A DNA stretch of 44,827 bases, from the NCBI GenBank assembly GCA_947474065.1, contig CANJHD010000013.1, positions 1 to 44,827 on the forward strand, read 5' to 3'. Position numbers and translations under genes: made by a program. Positions 24,496 through 32,589 of this stretch are shown piece after piece. Every line of letters starts with the position of its first letter. Within the stretch, counting starts at the first letter, position 1. The notes beneath the pieces were generated by a model. It was not told where the DNA came from, did not search any database, and saw only the letters and a program-made list of their open reading frames with translations. Source of the stretch: Planctomycetaceae bacterium (lineage in GTDB: Bacteria > Planctomycetota > Phycisphaerae > Phycisphaerales > SM1A02).

Positions 24496-25967
24496 CGCGC
24501 CACTCCGAGCATGCGTGCCAACCGCGCGGGCGCAAGGTCTGGCACCAAGAGTCGAGTGCCGAGCACCGCGCCCGCTGCCAGATACCCAGAGCGCACCGCC
24601 CCCTCCATCGTGGCTGGCCAACCCGTTCGAGTCCAGTCTCCCGCCAAGAACAAGTTTCGAATGCCACCATGCGGATCAAATCCGTCGACAGCTGCCCGTG
24701 GCCGAATTCGCTCGAATCCAGGCACAATTGCGAAGGTAGCGCGCTTCTCTTTCACGCTGCGCACGGCGAGCGGCTCGACGCCCTGCGCCGCTGGCAACGC
24801 CCAACGGATATCCGCAAGGACGCGCTGCGCGATCTCTTGCTCCGTCAATTCCATCCAATCGCGCGCGCCGCTGATGACAGCATGAATGTGCTGACTTCCG
24901 TCAGCATCAACTGGCGCTCCGTCAACATCCTTCGCAAAGAGCCACTGCGTGGCGCGTCCTGGAAGTACCAGATGCGGCAACTCCATCACACGACGCGGGA
25001 AGCGCAAGTGCACTCCAAGAATCGGGCTCGATCCAACTTCATCAAGATGCTGCAATCGATGATCGCGCGCAATAGCCGTTGCAGACAGCAACTTTGCCAA
25101 TCGGTCGGCAGGCACTGCGCTGATTATTACGTCAGCACTGAAGACTCCTTCGTCAGTAACGACGCCTGTCACGCGCGCTCCGTCATAGGCAATCGATAGC
25201 GCGCTGACACCCATGCGCACTTCGCCACCAGCAGCGATGATCGCACCCTCAGCGGGGTCGTACAGCCTCACGAGCGGCACTTTGGAAAGTCCCATGAGCG
25301 GCGCTTGTCGATTCGCTAGAAAGCCTTCTTGAAAGACTTGCATGGCAGCGGCCGCGCTGACTTCGTCAACATCCAGATTGCACGCACTCACTACCACCGG
25401 GCTCCAGAAGCGCGTCACTACATCAGCGGGCTGCTTGGTTTCCAGCAAGAATTCATTGAATGTGCGCCCTTCCCATTGTGCTCGGCCCGAAGCGCCCATG
25501 CGCAACATGCGCCACATGGCGCGCGCCACGGCACGCTTGGCACTCAGGCTCAACATGCGCATGGTGGCAAAGCTCTCAGTGAAATGCGCGGGCGCAGGAA
25601 GTAGCCCCGGCTGCATGACATCGGGCGCATGCGGCGGCCGCGCCCAATAGACGCGAGAGTGCCACTCAATTGCATCGGTCACATTCAGACGCTCGTAGAA
25701 ATCCAGAAGATTCGTGCAGCAACCCATCAAGACGTGCTGGCAGTTGTCGAGCACCTCGCCAGTGCGCGGATCAGTGAAACTAGTTGCGCGCCCGCCAAGT
25801 TTGCGTCGCGTCTCGAGCACTGTCACCTTGACGCCCGCCTCGGCGAGCCGCAAAGCGCACGCCAGACCTGCGATGCCACCGCCGACAACGACCGCTGTAC
25901 GAACTGCTGGGACAGAGCCTGCAGTGGAGGCTCGCCCCGTGCTGCCGCCATCCGAGTTCGCATTCAT
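24492..25967 (-). CDS. hpnE: Hydroxysqualene dehydroxylase (FAD-dependent)
   Basis: HpnE reduces hydroxysqualene to squalene, the last step of the bacterial HpnCDE route. The 491-residue protein has an FAD dinucleotide-binding site AVVVGGGIAGLACALRLAEAG near residue 25 and continues VTVLETRRKLGGRATS. It carries DNCQHVLMGCCTNLLDFY, a stretch typical of HpnE within the amine-oxidase superfamily. Near the C-terminus RNLFLAGDWTRTGWPATMEGAVRSG closes the FAD site. The ATG at 25967 overlaps the hpnD stop as ATGA; upstream in-frame ATG 26012 lies within hpnD and is less likely. The first ~20 residues are polar, Ser/Gly-rich and probably disordered. Confidence 0.93.
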   Translation of the reverse strand: MNANSDGGSTGRASTAGSVPAVRTAVVVGGGIAGLACALRLAEAGVKVTVLETRRKLGGRATSFTDPRTGEVLDNCQHVLMGCCTNLLDFYERLNVTDAIEWHSRVYWARPPHAPDVMQPGLLPAPAHFTESFATMRMLSLSAKRAVARAMWRMLRMGASGRAQWEGRTFNEFLLETKQPADVVTRFWSPVVVSACNLDVDEVSAAAAMQVFQEGFLANRQAPLMGLSKVPLVRLYDPAEGAIIAAGGEVRMGVSALSIAYDGARVTGVVTDEGVFSADVIISAVPADRLAKLLSATAIARDHRLQHLDEVGSSPILGVHLRFPRRVMELPHLVLPGRATQWLFAKDVDGAPVDADGSQHIHAVISGARDWMELTEQEIAQRVLADIRWALPAAQGVEPLAVRSVKEKRATFAIVPGFERIRPRAAVDGFDPHGGIRNLFLAGDWTRTGWPATMEGAVRSGYLAAGAVLGTRLLVPDLAPARLARMLGVAR

Positions 25968-26857
25968 GCCCGTGCGCCCCGAGCCATGCGGCTTGCGCGC
26001 CAAGCAATCCACGCCTTACGCGTGGACGAAAGTCGCACACGACGATCGCTCACCACTTTCGAAGGATTGGCACGAATCTTCACAAGCAAACCGTGATAGA
26101 TCTGCGTCATTGCCCAGAGCGTCGGCAAGCAACTGGGCGTGATCATCTGATCAAGCGGCGCGCTGCGCGCATAGAACTGCTCCGCGCGGTCGCACTGCGC
26201 GCGCATGAACTCTGCACATTGCTCCGGCTGCTTCCAACCTCTGAGACGTTCGGGAGTCAGGTCAAAGCGGCGAAAGTCTTCTGCTGGCAGATACACGCGG
26301 CCAAGGTCGTAATCTTCTCGGTAGTCGCGCAGAATGTTTGTCAGTTGGAAGGCAATGCCTCGGTCCACTGCCAACGCTGGCGCCGCGGGGTCGTGATACC
26401 CCCAGATGCGAATGCACACTAAACCAACTGTGCTGGCCACTCGATAGCAGAAGCCGCGCAGGTCATCCCAACTTTGGTAGGTCGCAGGTCCGACATCCGA
26501 GAGTTGTCCATCCAACATGTCATGAAAGTCGCGCTGCGAAAGTTGATGGCGTTCGGCCACCCACGCGAGTCCGCGCCAAATCGGTGACGCATCTGGAATC
26601 TCGCCTGCAAGTGCGGCGTCGGTTGCCTTCCGGAATTCCGCGATACGTCGAACGCGTTCCTCTGGCGCGAATCCCTCGGCGTCAGCCAAGTCATCGGCAG
26701 CGCGCATCCATGCATAAATCACATACATCGCGCCCCGCTCGGCGCCAGGAGTCAGCTTGAGTCCGTACCAAAAGTTGCGTGCCCGTTCGCGCGTGATACG
26801 TTCGCACTCTGCCAACACCGGAGCTAGCTCAGTGGGAACATCAAGGCGCGCGTTCAC
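25964..26857 (-). CDS. hpnD: Presqualene diphosphate synthase
   Basis: HpnD condenses two farnesyl diphosphates to presqualene diphosphate. It is an all-helical trans-isoprenyl diphosphate synthase of 297 residues. YAWMRAADDLADAEGF is the first Asp-rich site and QLTNILRDYREDYDLGRVYLP the second; both bind Mg-diphosphate. YVIYAWMR and NFWYGLKLTP at the N-terminus are typical of the phytoene/squalene synthase family. A phytoene synthase role is less likely given hpnC and hpnE on either side. The GTG at 26857 lies in the hpnC stop (GTGA) and gives the family's normal length. Confidence 0.92.
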   Translation of the reverse strand: MNARLDVPTELAPVLAECERITRERARNFWYGLKLTPGAERGAMYVIYAWMRAADDLADAEGFAPEERVRRIAEFRKATDAALAGEIPDASPIWRGLAWVAERHQLSQRDFHDMLDGQLSDVGPATYQSWDDLRGFCYRVASTVGLVCIRIWGYHDPAAPALAVDRGIAFQLTNILRDYREDYDLGRVYLPAEDFRRFDLTPERLRGWKQPEQCAEFMRAQCDRAEQFYARSAPLDQMITPSCLPTLWAMTQIYHGLLVKIRANPSKVVSDRRVRLSSTRKAWIAWRASRMARGARA

Positions 26858-27879
26858 TGCGTACCACCCGTCGCACCATTTCCTGCCGTCGCTGGCCCGC
26901 GAGCTGGTCCGCCAATACGCATCCAACGCGGCGCACGAGCACCCCACCACGCACGCATCACCAGCATGCCGCGCTCAGTTCGGCTGAGTTTGGGGCGATG
27001 AATGCATGTCTCAAGGTGCCACGCCTCGATGTTTCCAAGCAGGCGTTCGCCCCCCTCAATGAAGAGGCGGATCACTGAATGCGCTTCATCTGTGAGCATC
27101 GGGAGAAGTGGGCGACCCTCATCAAGCAACTTCCAGCAGCGGTCGACCATCGGGCGCACCGCTGCGCGATACTCGTCAAGGAACTGCTGGTCGCATGCAT
27201 AACCAAGTTCGGCGGACTTTCGCAGACGGGACTCAAAGTTCGGGATAGCGGCCGTGCATTCCGCTGGCAAATAGATGCGGTCGCGGTCCAAGATATCGCG
27301 CTGCACATCTTGCACATGATTGACCAACTGCAGCGCGGTGCACACGCGATCACTCAACGCACACCGCTCCGTAGTGGCAAGTCCAAAGACAGCAAGCACC
27401 AATCGCCCCACCGGATCTGCGCTGCGCGTGCAATAGGAGAGAAGTTCGTCCCAGGTTGCGTAGCGAACTTTCACTTGATCTTCTTCAAAGGCGCTGATGA
27501 GATCAGTGAACGGCTTCATGGGAAGACCGTGCGCAACGATTGTCGGGCGAAGCGCAACCATCACTGGATGCCGCGGCGCGCCATCAAAGCACGCCTGCAA
27601 TTCGCCGCGCCACCAAGCGAGCAACTTCAGTCGCTCTTCGCCGGGCGAACCAGCTTCGTCACCTAAGTCATCAGCCCACCGACAGAATGCGTACACCGAT
27701 GCAAAGTCGCCGCGCATACGTGTTGGCACCAACGCGCTGAGCACGCTGAAGTTTTCGTAGTGCCCCTCGGCGAGCGCTTGGCACCACGCACGAGCACGCT
27801 CTTCGTCCATTGGCGGCGGCACTCCGGGGCCAATCCGCGAAGGACCAAATTCATTGAGTTCATCGACTACGCGTTTCAC
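26854..27879 (-). CDS. hpnC: Hydroxysqualene synthase
   Basis: HpnC converts presqualene diphosphate to hydroxysqualene. This 341-residue paralogue of HpnD has the telling GHYENFSVLSALVP near residue 41, FCRWADDLGDEAG (first Asp-rich motif, residues ~70) and QLVNHVQDVQRDILDRDRIYLP (second, with spacing altered from the consensus). It is the first gene of hpnC-hpnD-hpnE-queG. I prefer GTG 27879, because a TAGAGT hexamer sits 7 nt before it. ATG 27810 is an alternative, with a GGAG 11 nt upstream. The divergent ispH start is only 85 bp away. The C-terminal ~25 residues are Gly/Ala/Arg-rich. Confidence 0.92.
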   Translation of the reverse strand: MKRVVDELNEFGPSRIGPGVPPPMDEERARAWCQALAEGHYENFSVLSALVPTRMRGDFASVYAFCRWADDLGDEAGSPGEERLKLLAWWRGELQACFDGAPRHPVMVALRPTIVAHGLPMKPFTDLISAFEEDQVKVRYATWDELLSYCTRSADPVGRLVLAVFGLATTERCALSDRVCTALQLVNHVQDVQRDILDRDRIYLPAECTAAIPNFESRLRKSAELGYACDQQFLDEYRAAVRPMVDRCWKLLDEGRPLLPMLTDEAHSVIRLFIEGGERLLGNIEAWHLETCIHRPKLSRTERGMLVMRAWWGARAPRWMRIGGPARGPATAGNGATGGTQ

Positions 27880-27886
27880 GCGCTGA

Positions 27887-27892
27887 ACTCTA
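27887..27892 (-). promoter_or_regulatory. Putative -10 element of the hpnCDE-queG operon
   Basis: TAGAGT (minus strand) ends 7 nt before GTG 27879. It is the mirror arrangement of the ispH promoter in the same 85-bp divergent region. No convincing -35 box. Confidence 0.45.
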
Positions 27893-27948
27893 GCCGAAAG
27901 CGTGCATCTTGAGGCGGAAATCCACTTCGGACAAACGCCCGTTGTGGC

Positions 27949-27954
27949 TACACT
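27949..27954 (+). promoter_or_regulatory. Putative -10 element of the ispH-rlmN operon
   Basis: GCTACACT, with the hexamer TACACT ending 10 nt before the ATG at 27965. The same 8-mer with the same 10-nt spacing precedes the gene at 43588. No Shine-Dalgarno is present; the -35 region is weak (TTCGGA at 17-nt spacing). Confidence 0.5.
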
Positions 27955-27964
27955 TCTGCGTTCC

Positions 27965-29026
27965 ATGAAGCTCATCCTTGCGAATCCCCGCGGCTTTTGC
28001 GCCGGCGTGTACATGGCCATCGATGTCGTCGACCAATTGATCGACATCTGCCCAAACGAGACGATCTACGTCTATCACGAGATCGTGCATAACCGCCACG
28101 TAGTCGAACGCTTTCAAGGCCGCGGCGTGAAGTTCATTGAGGAACTTTCCGAGGTCCCCGATGGCTCCATCGTGGTGTTCAGCGCACACGGCGTGAGCCC
28201 TGCCCTTCGCAAGGAAGCCGAGGAACGCAACCTGACCGCGGTTGATGCCACGTGCCCACTGGTGACCAAGGTGCACAACGAAGCAATCCGCTACGCGCGC
28301 GCTGGGTATCAGATTTTCCTAGTCGGCCACGCCGACCACCAAGAGATCATCGGCACGCGCGGCGAAGCGCCGGACGCAACGCAAGTTGTTGAAAGCCCGA
28401 AGGACATTCCTTTCCTCACCGTCAAGGATCCGAACAAGTTGGTCTATCTGACGCAGACCACGCTTTCCACTGACGATGCCAACATCATCATTGCTGCGCT
28501 GAAGGAAGCATTCCCGGGGCTGAAGGAGCCACCGAGCGAAGACATTTGCTACGCCACCACCAACCGCCAGCGCGCCGTGCGCGCGCTCGCTCCGCAGGCT
28601 GATCTTGTGCTCGTGGTGGGCAGTCGCAATAGTTCCAATTCTGTCCGCCTCACGGAAATTAGCCAAAATATGGGCACTCCCGCCCGTTTGGTTGACGACC
28701 GCAGCGAGCTTCGCAACGAGTGGTTCGATGGCGTGAACACCGTGCTCGTCACCGCAGGCGCCAGCGCTCCTGAAGATTTGGTGCAGCAACGCATCGTGGA
28801 ACTCATTGAGAAACACGGCGGCGTTGTTGAGCAGCACGATGTCTATCACGAGCAAGTGGAGTTCGGTCTGCCCGGTACGCTGAAGGAATTGATGCGCAAT
28901 CGCGGTATCGACCCGACTGGCCGACGCGTGATGCGCAAAGACGCCGACGAAGCGATGGGCGCGTGGCTCGACCGCCACGGCATCGAGCACCGCACCGTAG
29001 ACCTCACCGTGGGCGCTACCCGGTGA
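27965..29026 (+). CDS. ispH: 4-hydroxy-3-methylbut-2-enyl diphosphate reductase
   Basis: IspH makes IPP and DMAPP from HMBPP, the last step of the MEP pathway. The 353-residue protein begins MKLILANPRGFCAGV. The three cluster cysteines are in RGFCAGV (Cys13), DATCPLVTKVH and DICYATTNRQ. Substrate-binding motifs EIVHNRHV, FSAHGVSP, HQEIIGT (proton-donor Glu), LTQTTLST and RNSSNSVRL are present. It is longer than the E. coli enzyme by a C-terminal piece (VEFGLPGTLKELM onward). The frame is open further upstream, but ATG 27965 gives the exact family start. It is divergent from hpnC and coupled to rlmN by GTGA. Confidence 0.96.
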   Translation: MKLILANPRGFCAGVYMAIDVVDQLIDICPNETIYVYHEIVHNRHVVERFQGRGVKFIEELSEVPDGSIVVFSAHGVSPALRKEAEERNLTAVDATCPLVTKVHNEAIRYARAGYQIFLVGHADHQEIIGTRGEAPDATQVVESPKDIPFLTVKDPNKLVYLTQTTLSTDDANIIIAALKEAFPGLKEPPSEDICYATTNRQRAVRALAPQADLVLVVGSRNSSNSVRLTEISQNMGTPARLVDDRSELRNEWFDGVNTVLVTAGASAPEDLVQQRIVELIEKHGGVVEQHDVYHEQVEFGLPGTLKELMRNRGIDPTGRRVMRKDADEAMGAWLDRHGIEHRTVDLTVGATR

Positions 29027-30108
29027 GTGCAACCGAGCGCACTGCATTCTTTGAACTTGACGCTGTAACACTTGAGTCGTGGTGCGGCGCCCGTGGCATG
29101 CCCAAGTTTGCCGCCAAGCAATTGCTTGACTGGGTGTACGGCAAAGGCGTCGTCGACATTGATCGGATGACCAACCTCAGTAAGACGCAGCGCGACATGC
29201 TGGCGCACGAGATGACATTCCTGCAGGGCAATGAACTGCACAGCCTGCAGGCGACGGACGGCACGCGCAAGCTGCTACTCGGTTGGCCAAAGCCGGGCGC
29301 AGGAATCTCCCTTCCGGTCTTAGGCGTCGCCACCGGCCGCGAAACCGAATGCGTCATGATTCCGACCGAGGAACGGCGTACTGCCTGTGTTTCAAGCCAA
29401 ATGGGCTGCCCGGTTGGCTGCAAGTTCTGTGCGTCAGGGCTCGAAGGCGTGGAAGGAAATCTCACCGCCGGACACATCGTTGAGCAGGTCTGGCGCTTGG
29501 CGCAGCAGCCGGGCACGGGGCGCATCTCCAACGTTGTCTTCATGGGAATGGGCGAGCCGCTCGCCAACGCGTCAGCCGTGATGAGTGCCATTCGCACCAT
29601 CAACGCTCCGTGGGGCATGGGAATCAGCGCGCGCAAGATCACCATCAGTACGGTGGGCTTGCCTGCCGCCATCCGCAAGTTGTGCGACTTTGAATTGCCA
29701 GTGACTCTGGCACTCAGCCTGCACGCACCGAACGATGAACTGCGCCGCCAAATCATTCCGTGGGCGGAATACTCAACCGTGGCGGAACTTCTTTCTGCAT
29801 GCCAAGAGTGGTTCGGAAAGACCGGACGCGAAATCACGCTTGAGTACATCTTGCTCGGCGGCTTCAATGATCAGCGCGAGCACGCACAAGAACTCGTGCG
29901 AATCGCTCGCTCCATCCGCGCCAACGTCAACCTCATTCGCTACAACGAAGTTGACGGGCTGCCCTTTGCACGGCCCGACGATCACGATGTGCTCACGTTC
30001 CAGAATGTGCTTCGCGACGCTGGCGTGAATACACACATCCGTGCAAGCCGCGGCCGCGACATCAAGGCGGCCTGCGGGCAGTTGCGTCATGAGGCGATGA
30101 AGAGCTGA
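29023..30108 (+). CDS. rlmN: Dual-specificity 23S rRNA/tRNA (adenine C2) methyltransferase
   Basis: RlmN is a radical-SAM enzyme that methylates C2 of A2503 in 23S rRNA and A37 in some tRNAs. In the 361-residue protein, QMGCPVGCKFCASG holds the CX3CX2C cluster motif. NVVFMGMGEPLAN is the SAM-binding segment, and VTLALSLHAPND and NLIRYNEVDGLPF are family motifs. The catalytic C-terminal Cys is in RASRGRDIKAACGQL. The N-terminal accessory domain (FAAKQLLDWVYGKGV) is complete. The GTG start sits in the ispH stop codon. Confidence 0.95.
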   Translation: MSATERTAFFELDAVTLESWCGARGMPKFAAKQLLDWVYGKGVVDIDRMTNLSKTQRDMLAHEMTFLQGNELHSLQATDGTRKLLLGWPKPGAGISLPVLGVATGRETECVMIPTEERRTACVSSQMGCPVGCKFCASGLEGVEGNLTAGHIVEQVWRLAQQPGTGRISNVVFMGMGEPLANASAVMSAIRTINAPWGMGISARKITISTVGLPAAIRKLCDFELPVTLALSLHAPNDELRRQIIPWAEYSTVAELLSACQEWFGKTGREITLEYILLGGFNDQREHAQELVRIARSIRANVNLIRYNEVDGLPFARPDDHDVLTFQNVLRDAGVNTHIRASRGRDIKAACGQLRHEAMKS

Positions 30109-30171
30109 CGCGGGCACTGCGCAGACCGTGAGACCAACGAAATCAGTCGCTGGAAATCGGCTCACCGACGC

Positions 30172-31674
30172 TCAAGAAACCTTGCCGCTTGGTGGCTCAA
30201 CGATCGGCGTGGACGCCGAAACTGCCTCACCATCGTTCAAGAGAATCTGTTCCCATCCACCACCGAGCGCCTTGTACAGCGCCACGAGATCATTCGCGAT
30301 CGCCTGTTCGCTTTGAATGAGCGCCTGCTGCCCGTCAAGCAAAGCGCGCTGCGTGGCGATCACATTGAGAAAGTCGGACCGTCCAGCAAGGTAAAGCTGG
30401 GTGGACAGACCGACCGCGTCGACATTCGCCTCCACCGACCGCGCGAGCGACGCCCGTCGAGCCTGTTCCTGCGAGAAGTTGACGATCGCTACTTCAACAT
30501 CGCGCAACGCCACCAACACGCGCTTGCGGTACGCGGCAATAGCGGCATCCGTGAGCGCCTTCTGCAGGGCGATGTTTGCCTGAATCCGTCCGCCCTCAAA
30601 GACTGGCCACATGACGTTCACGCCACCGCTCCAGTACTGCTGCGCGGAGCCGATGAGGTCGCTCGAACTAGTGCTCTGCGTACCGAGCGCGCCGTTCAGC
30701 GAAAGACGCGGGAACTGATCGGCGATGGCAACGCCGATACGTGCCGTGGCGGCGTGCAATTCGGCTTCTGCGCGCCGAATGTCGGGGCGCCGCTTCAGTA
30801 GATCCGATGGCATACCGACCAGCACTTCCTTCGGCACCGACGGCATGGCCGCGGGCTGCGAGAGTTCCGCGAGAAGTGCCGACGGTTGCTGGCCAAGAAG
30901 TACGCCGAGCGTGCAGATCGCTTCACGCACCACGCTTTCGAAGATCGGGAGTCGACTGCGGGTTGACTCCACTTGCGCGCGAGCGTTGGAAACATCAAGC
31001 GCACCAACAATGCCGGCTTCATACAGGCGCGTCGTCAGATCGAGCGCATCTTGCTGGGCGCTCAGATTGCTACGAACGATGGCGAGCTGTGCCTGTGCGG
31101 CCCGCAGATCTGTATATGTAGATGCCACCTCCCCCGCGAGCGAGACCCAGACATCGCGCATGTCAAAGACTGCGGCGTCCACATCTGCTTCTGAGGCCTC
31201 AATGCCACGGCGAACATGACCAAAGATGTCGATTTCCCACGAAGCATCGAATCCAGCAGCGAAGAGATTGGTGTCCGCTACCACCGGTCCGCCAGTGCTA
31301 CTGAAATCGGGTTTGTGCGCCGCGCTGCCAAAGGCATCGACCGCAGGAAGCAGCCCGCCGACCATGATGGATCGCCGCGCACGAGCTGCACGAATCCGCG
31401 CTTCGGCAGCAGTGAGATCCAGGTTTCCAAGCGCAGCACGCTCCACCAACATCGTCAGAACCGGATCATTGAACGATGCCCACCAACGCGTGAGGTCAGG
31501 GACACCATCGGTGGGTTTCGCTGCGGTTGCAGCATCAAGGGTGGCCGGATCAAGGCTCGACCACTTTGGATCTTCGTGCAACTGCGGGCGCTCAAAATCT
31601 GGTCCCACCATGCATCCGGTGAGAAGGAAACACACCACCGTAGAAGTGGTAACCGCGCTGCGTTTCATACTCAT
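30172..31674 (-). CDS. Outer-membrane efflux channel lipoprotein (NodT/OprM family)
   Basis: A 500-residue TolC-like lipoprotein. The signal ends in the lipobox LLTGC (Cys21), followed by MVGPDFERP, the classic start of OprM/NodT channels. Two OEP repeats follow, each with long helices (VERAALGNLDLTAAEARI; LYEAGIVGALDVSNA; LYLAGRSDFLNVIATQRALL) and the GLPSDLLKRRPDI-like segment VGMPSDLLKRRPDIRRAEA. It forms the outer-membrane duct for the RND pump encoded across the operator. Its ATG overlaps the tetR stop as ATGA, so it is co-transcribed with its regulator rather than with the pump. ATG 31668 is an alternative. Confidence 0.92.
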   Translation of the reverse strand: MSMKRSAVTTSTVVCFLLTGCMVGPDFERPQLHEDPKWSSLDPATLDAATAAKPTDGVPDLTRWWASFNDPVLTMLVERAALGNLDLTAAEARIRAARARRSIMVGGLLPAVDAFGSAAHKPDFSSTGGPVVADTNLFAAGFDASWEIDIFGHVRRGIEASEADVDAAVFDMRDVWVSLAGEVASTYTDLRAAQAQLAIVRSNLSAQQDALDLTTRLYEAGIVGALDVSNARAQVESTRSRLPIFESVVREAICTLGVLLGQQPSALLAELSQPAAMPSVPKEVLVGMPSDLLKRRPDIRRAEAELHAATARIGVAIADQFPRLSLNGALGTQSTSSSDLIGSAQQYWSGGVNVMWPVFEGGRIQANIALQKALTDAAIAAYRKRVLVALRDVEVAIVNFSQEQARRASLARSVEANVDAVGLSTQLYLAGRSDFLNVIATQRALLDGQQALIQSEQAIANDLVALYKALGGGWEQILLNDGEAVSASTPIVEPPSGKVS

Positions 31675-32498
31675 CGCTTGCTCCGGGATTTCTTGGGTGC
31701 TTCAGGCAATAGCGCGGCCATCAACGAGTCGAGGCCTTCTTCGAACGCTTGGTCAGGCGAGATTCGCGCGAAGGTAGTAGCTAGCCGCAGCGTCTCCGGA
31801 AACTCAGCGGCATCAATTGATGCCAATTCGGCCATGGACGCCGGTGCAAGCGAGGCATTGCGCGCACTCCAGCGGCCGACAGTCAGTCCGCCGATCTCCC
31901 ACAGCAGATACCCCCGTACGAAACTCAGAAAGACGCGCTGGCAGCGGATTGCGCGCGCGTCCCCAAGTCCGGCATCTAAGAAGGCCGCGAGCGCCACTTC
32001 GGTTGGGCGCACCGCGGCACGCATCTTGAGCGGCATCAATACAACCAGCGGAAACACATTTGGATGCGCGTGCGCTGTGGAACGCATGCCGTCGGCAAGT
32101 TGCCGCAGGCGTCGGCGCGGCTGCAGAGTGCGGGACGGCATTGGCATCGACTCCACCAATCGCGCGGCCATCAGTCCCAGAAGGACTTCTTTACTGGGCA
32201 CATGGGAATAGAGCGACATCGCCTCAACTCCCAGTTCCGCCGCGAGAGCACGCATCGAAACCGCGTCAGCTCCGTGCGCATCGGCGATGCGGAGCGCGGC
32301 GGTAACCACTAATTCTGGACCAAGCACGTGTCGCGCAGTGCGCCGACTCGCTCCGCGCCGGGGCGGTCGAGCCGCGCCGAGTGCACGCGCGCAGTCGGCT
32401 GAACTGCCGACTGATTTGCCGGCCGATTTCCCAACCGATTTCCCAACCGATTTCCCGGCGCGCCGCTTTACTTTGCTAGTTGCGTTTATGGTCGCCAT
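31671..32498 (-). CDS. TetR-family repressor with basic repeat N-terminus
   Basis: A 275-residue regulator. The HTH domain spans residues ~57-105 (PELVVTAALRIADAHGADAV, SMRALAAELGVEAMSLYSHV, PSKEVLLGLMAARLV) and matches TetR/AcrR proteins. The C-terminal helical ligand domain resembles the TetR_C group. The first ~50 residues are an unusual Lys/Arg/Ser/Gly extension with KSVG-type repeats encoded by a 12-bp tandem repeat. A near-perfect palindrome lies just before its start codon, and a TACACT hexamer inside it ends 7 nt before the ATG, so the gene is probably autorepressed and nearly leaderless. It likely also represses the divergent pump. The inducer is unknown. Confidence 0.88.
   Translation of the reverse strand: MATINATSKVKRRAGKSVGKSVGKSAGKSVGSSADCARALGAARPPRRGASRRTARHVLGPELVVTAALRIADAHGADAVSMRALAAELGVEAMSLYSHVPSKEVLLGLMAARLVESMPMPSRTLQPRRRLRQLADGMRSTAHAHPNVFPLVVLMPLKMRAAVRPTEVALAAFLDAGLGDARAIRCQRVFLSFVRGYLLWEIGGLTVGRWSARNASLAPASMAELASIDAAEFPETLRLATTFARISPDQAFEEGLDSLMAALLPEAPKKSRSKR
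32413..32460. repeat. Four 12-bp tandem repeats inside tetR
   Basis: Consensus GATTTCCCAACC (plus strand) repeats four times, with variants GATTTGCCGGCC and GATTTCCCGGCG at the ends. On the coding strand it encodes KSVG-KSVG-KSAG-KSVG-like units in frame. A 12-bp unit keeps the frame when copy number changes. Confidence 0.8.
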
Positions 32499-32500
32499 TA

Positions 32501-32526
32501 CTTACAGTGTAACCTTACACCGTAAG
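32501..32526. promoter_or_regulatory. TetR operator palindrome
   Basis: A 26-bp inverted repeat, half-sites CTTACAGTGTAA and TTACACCGTAAG around CC; 22 of 26 positions match the reverse complement. It starts 2 bp from the tetR start codon and contains the presumed tetR -10 hexamer (32506-32511, minus strand). It lies in the only gap between the repressor and the pump gene, so one bound dimer or dimer pair could block both. Confidence 0.8.
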
Positions 32527-32589
32527 GCAAGCAACTGCGCCCCGTCGGCGCGCATGCTTTTTCTTCATTCTCGCTGCAGTACTCCCGCC

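Noticed and set aside
24496-24621. Upstream extension of queG
   Set aside because: The residues are low-complexity and unlike QueG, lie inside hpnE, and the GTG in the GTGA overlap gives the family start.
25964-26857. Phytoene synthase (carotenoid) instead of HpnD
   Set aside because: The coupled HpnC and HpnE genes make the squalene route the better reading; no phytoene desaturase or cyclase is adjacent.
27893-27932. CCGAA/TTCGG pair in the hpnC-ispH gap as an operator
   Set aside because: Only five bases pair over a wide spacer, which is expected by chance.
27880-28047. Upstream extension of hpnC
   Set aside because: It would run antisense through the ispH start and adds residues not seen in HpnC proteins.
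32413-32460. Short direct repeats considered as a CRISPR array
   Set aside because: The units are 12 bp, contiguous without spacers, and in frame within tetR.
32287-32589. Extension of the RND pump frame upstream of 32590
   Set aside because: It is antisense to tetR and crosses the operator. The family N-terminus begins at the ATG at 32590.
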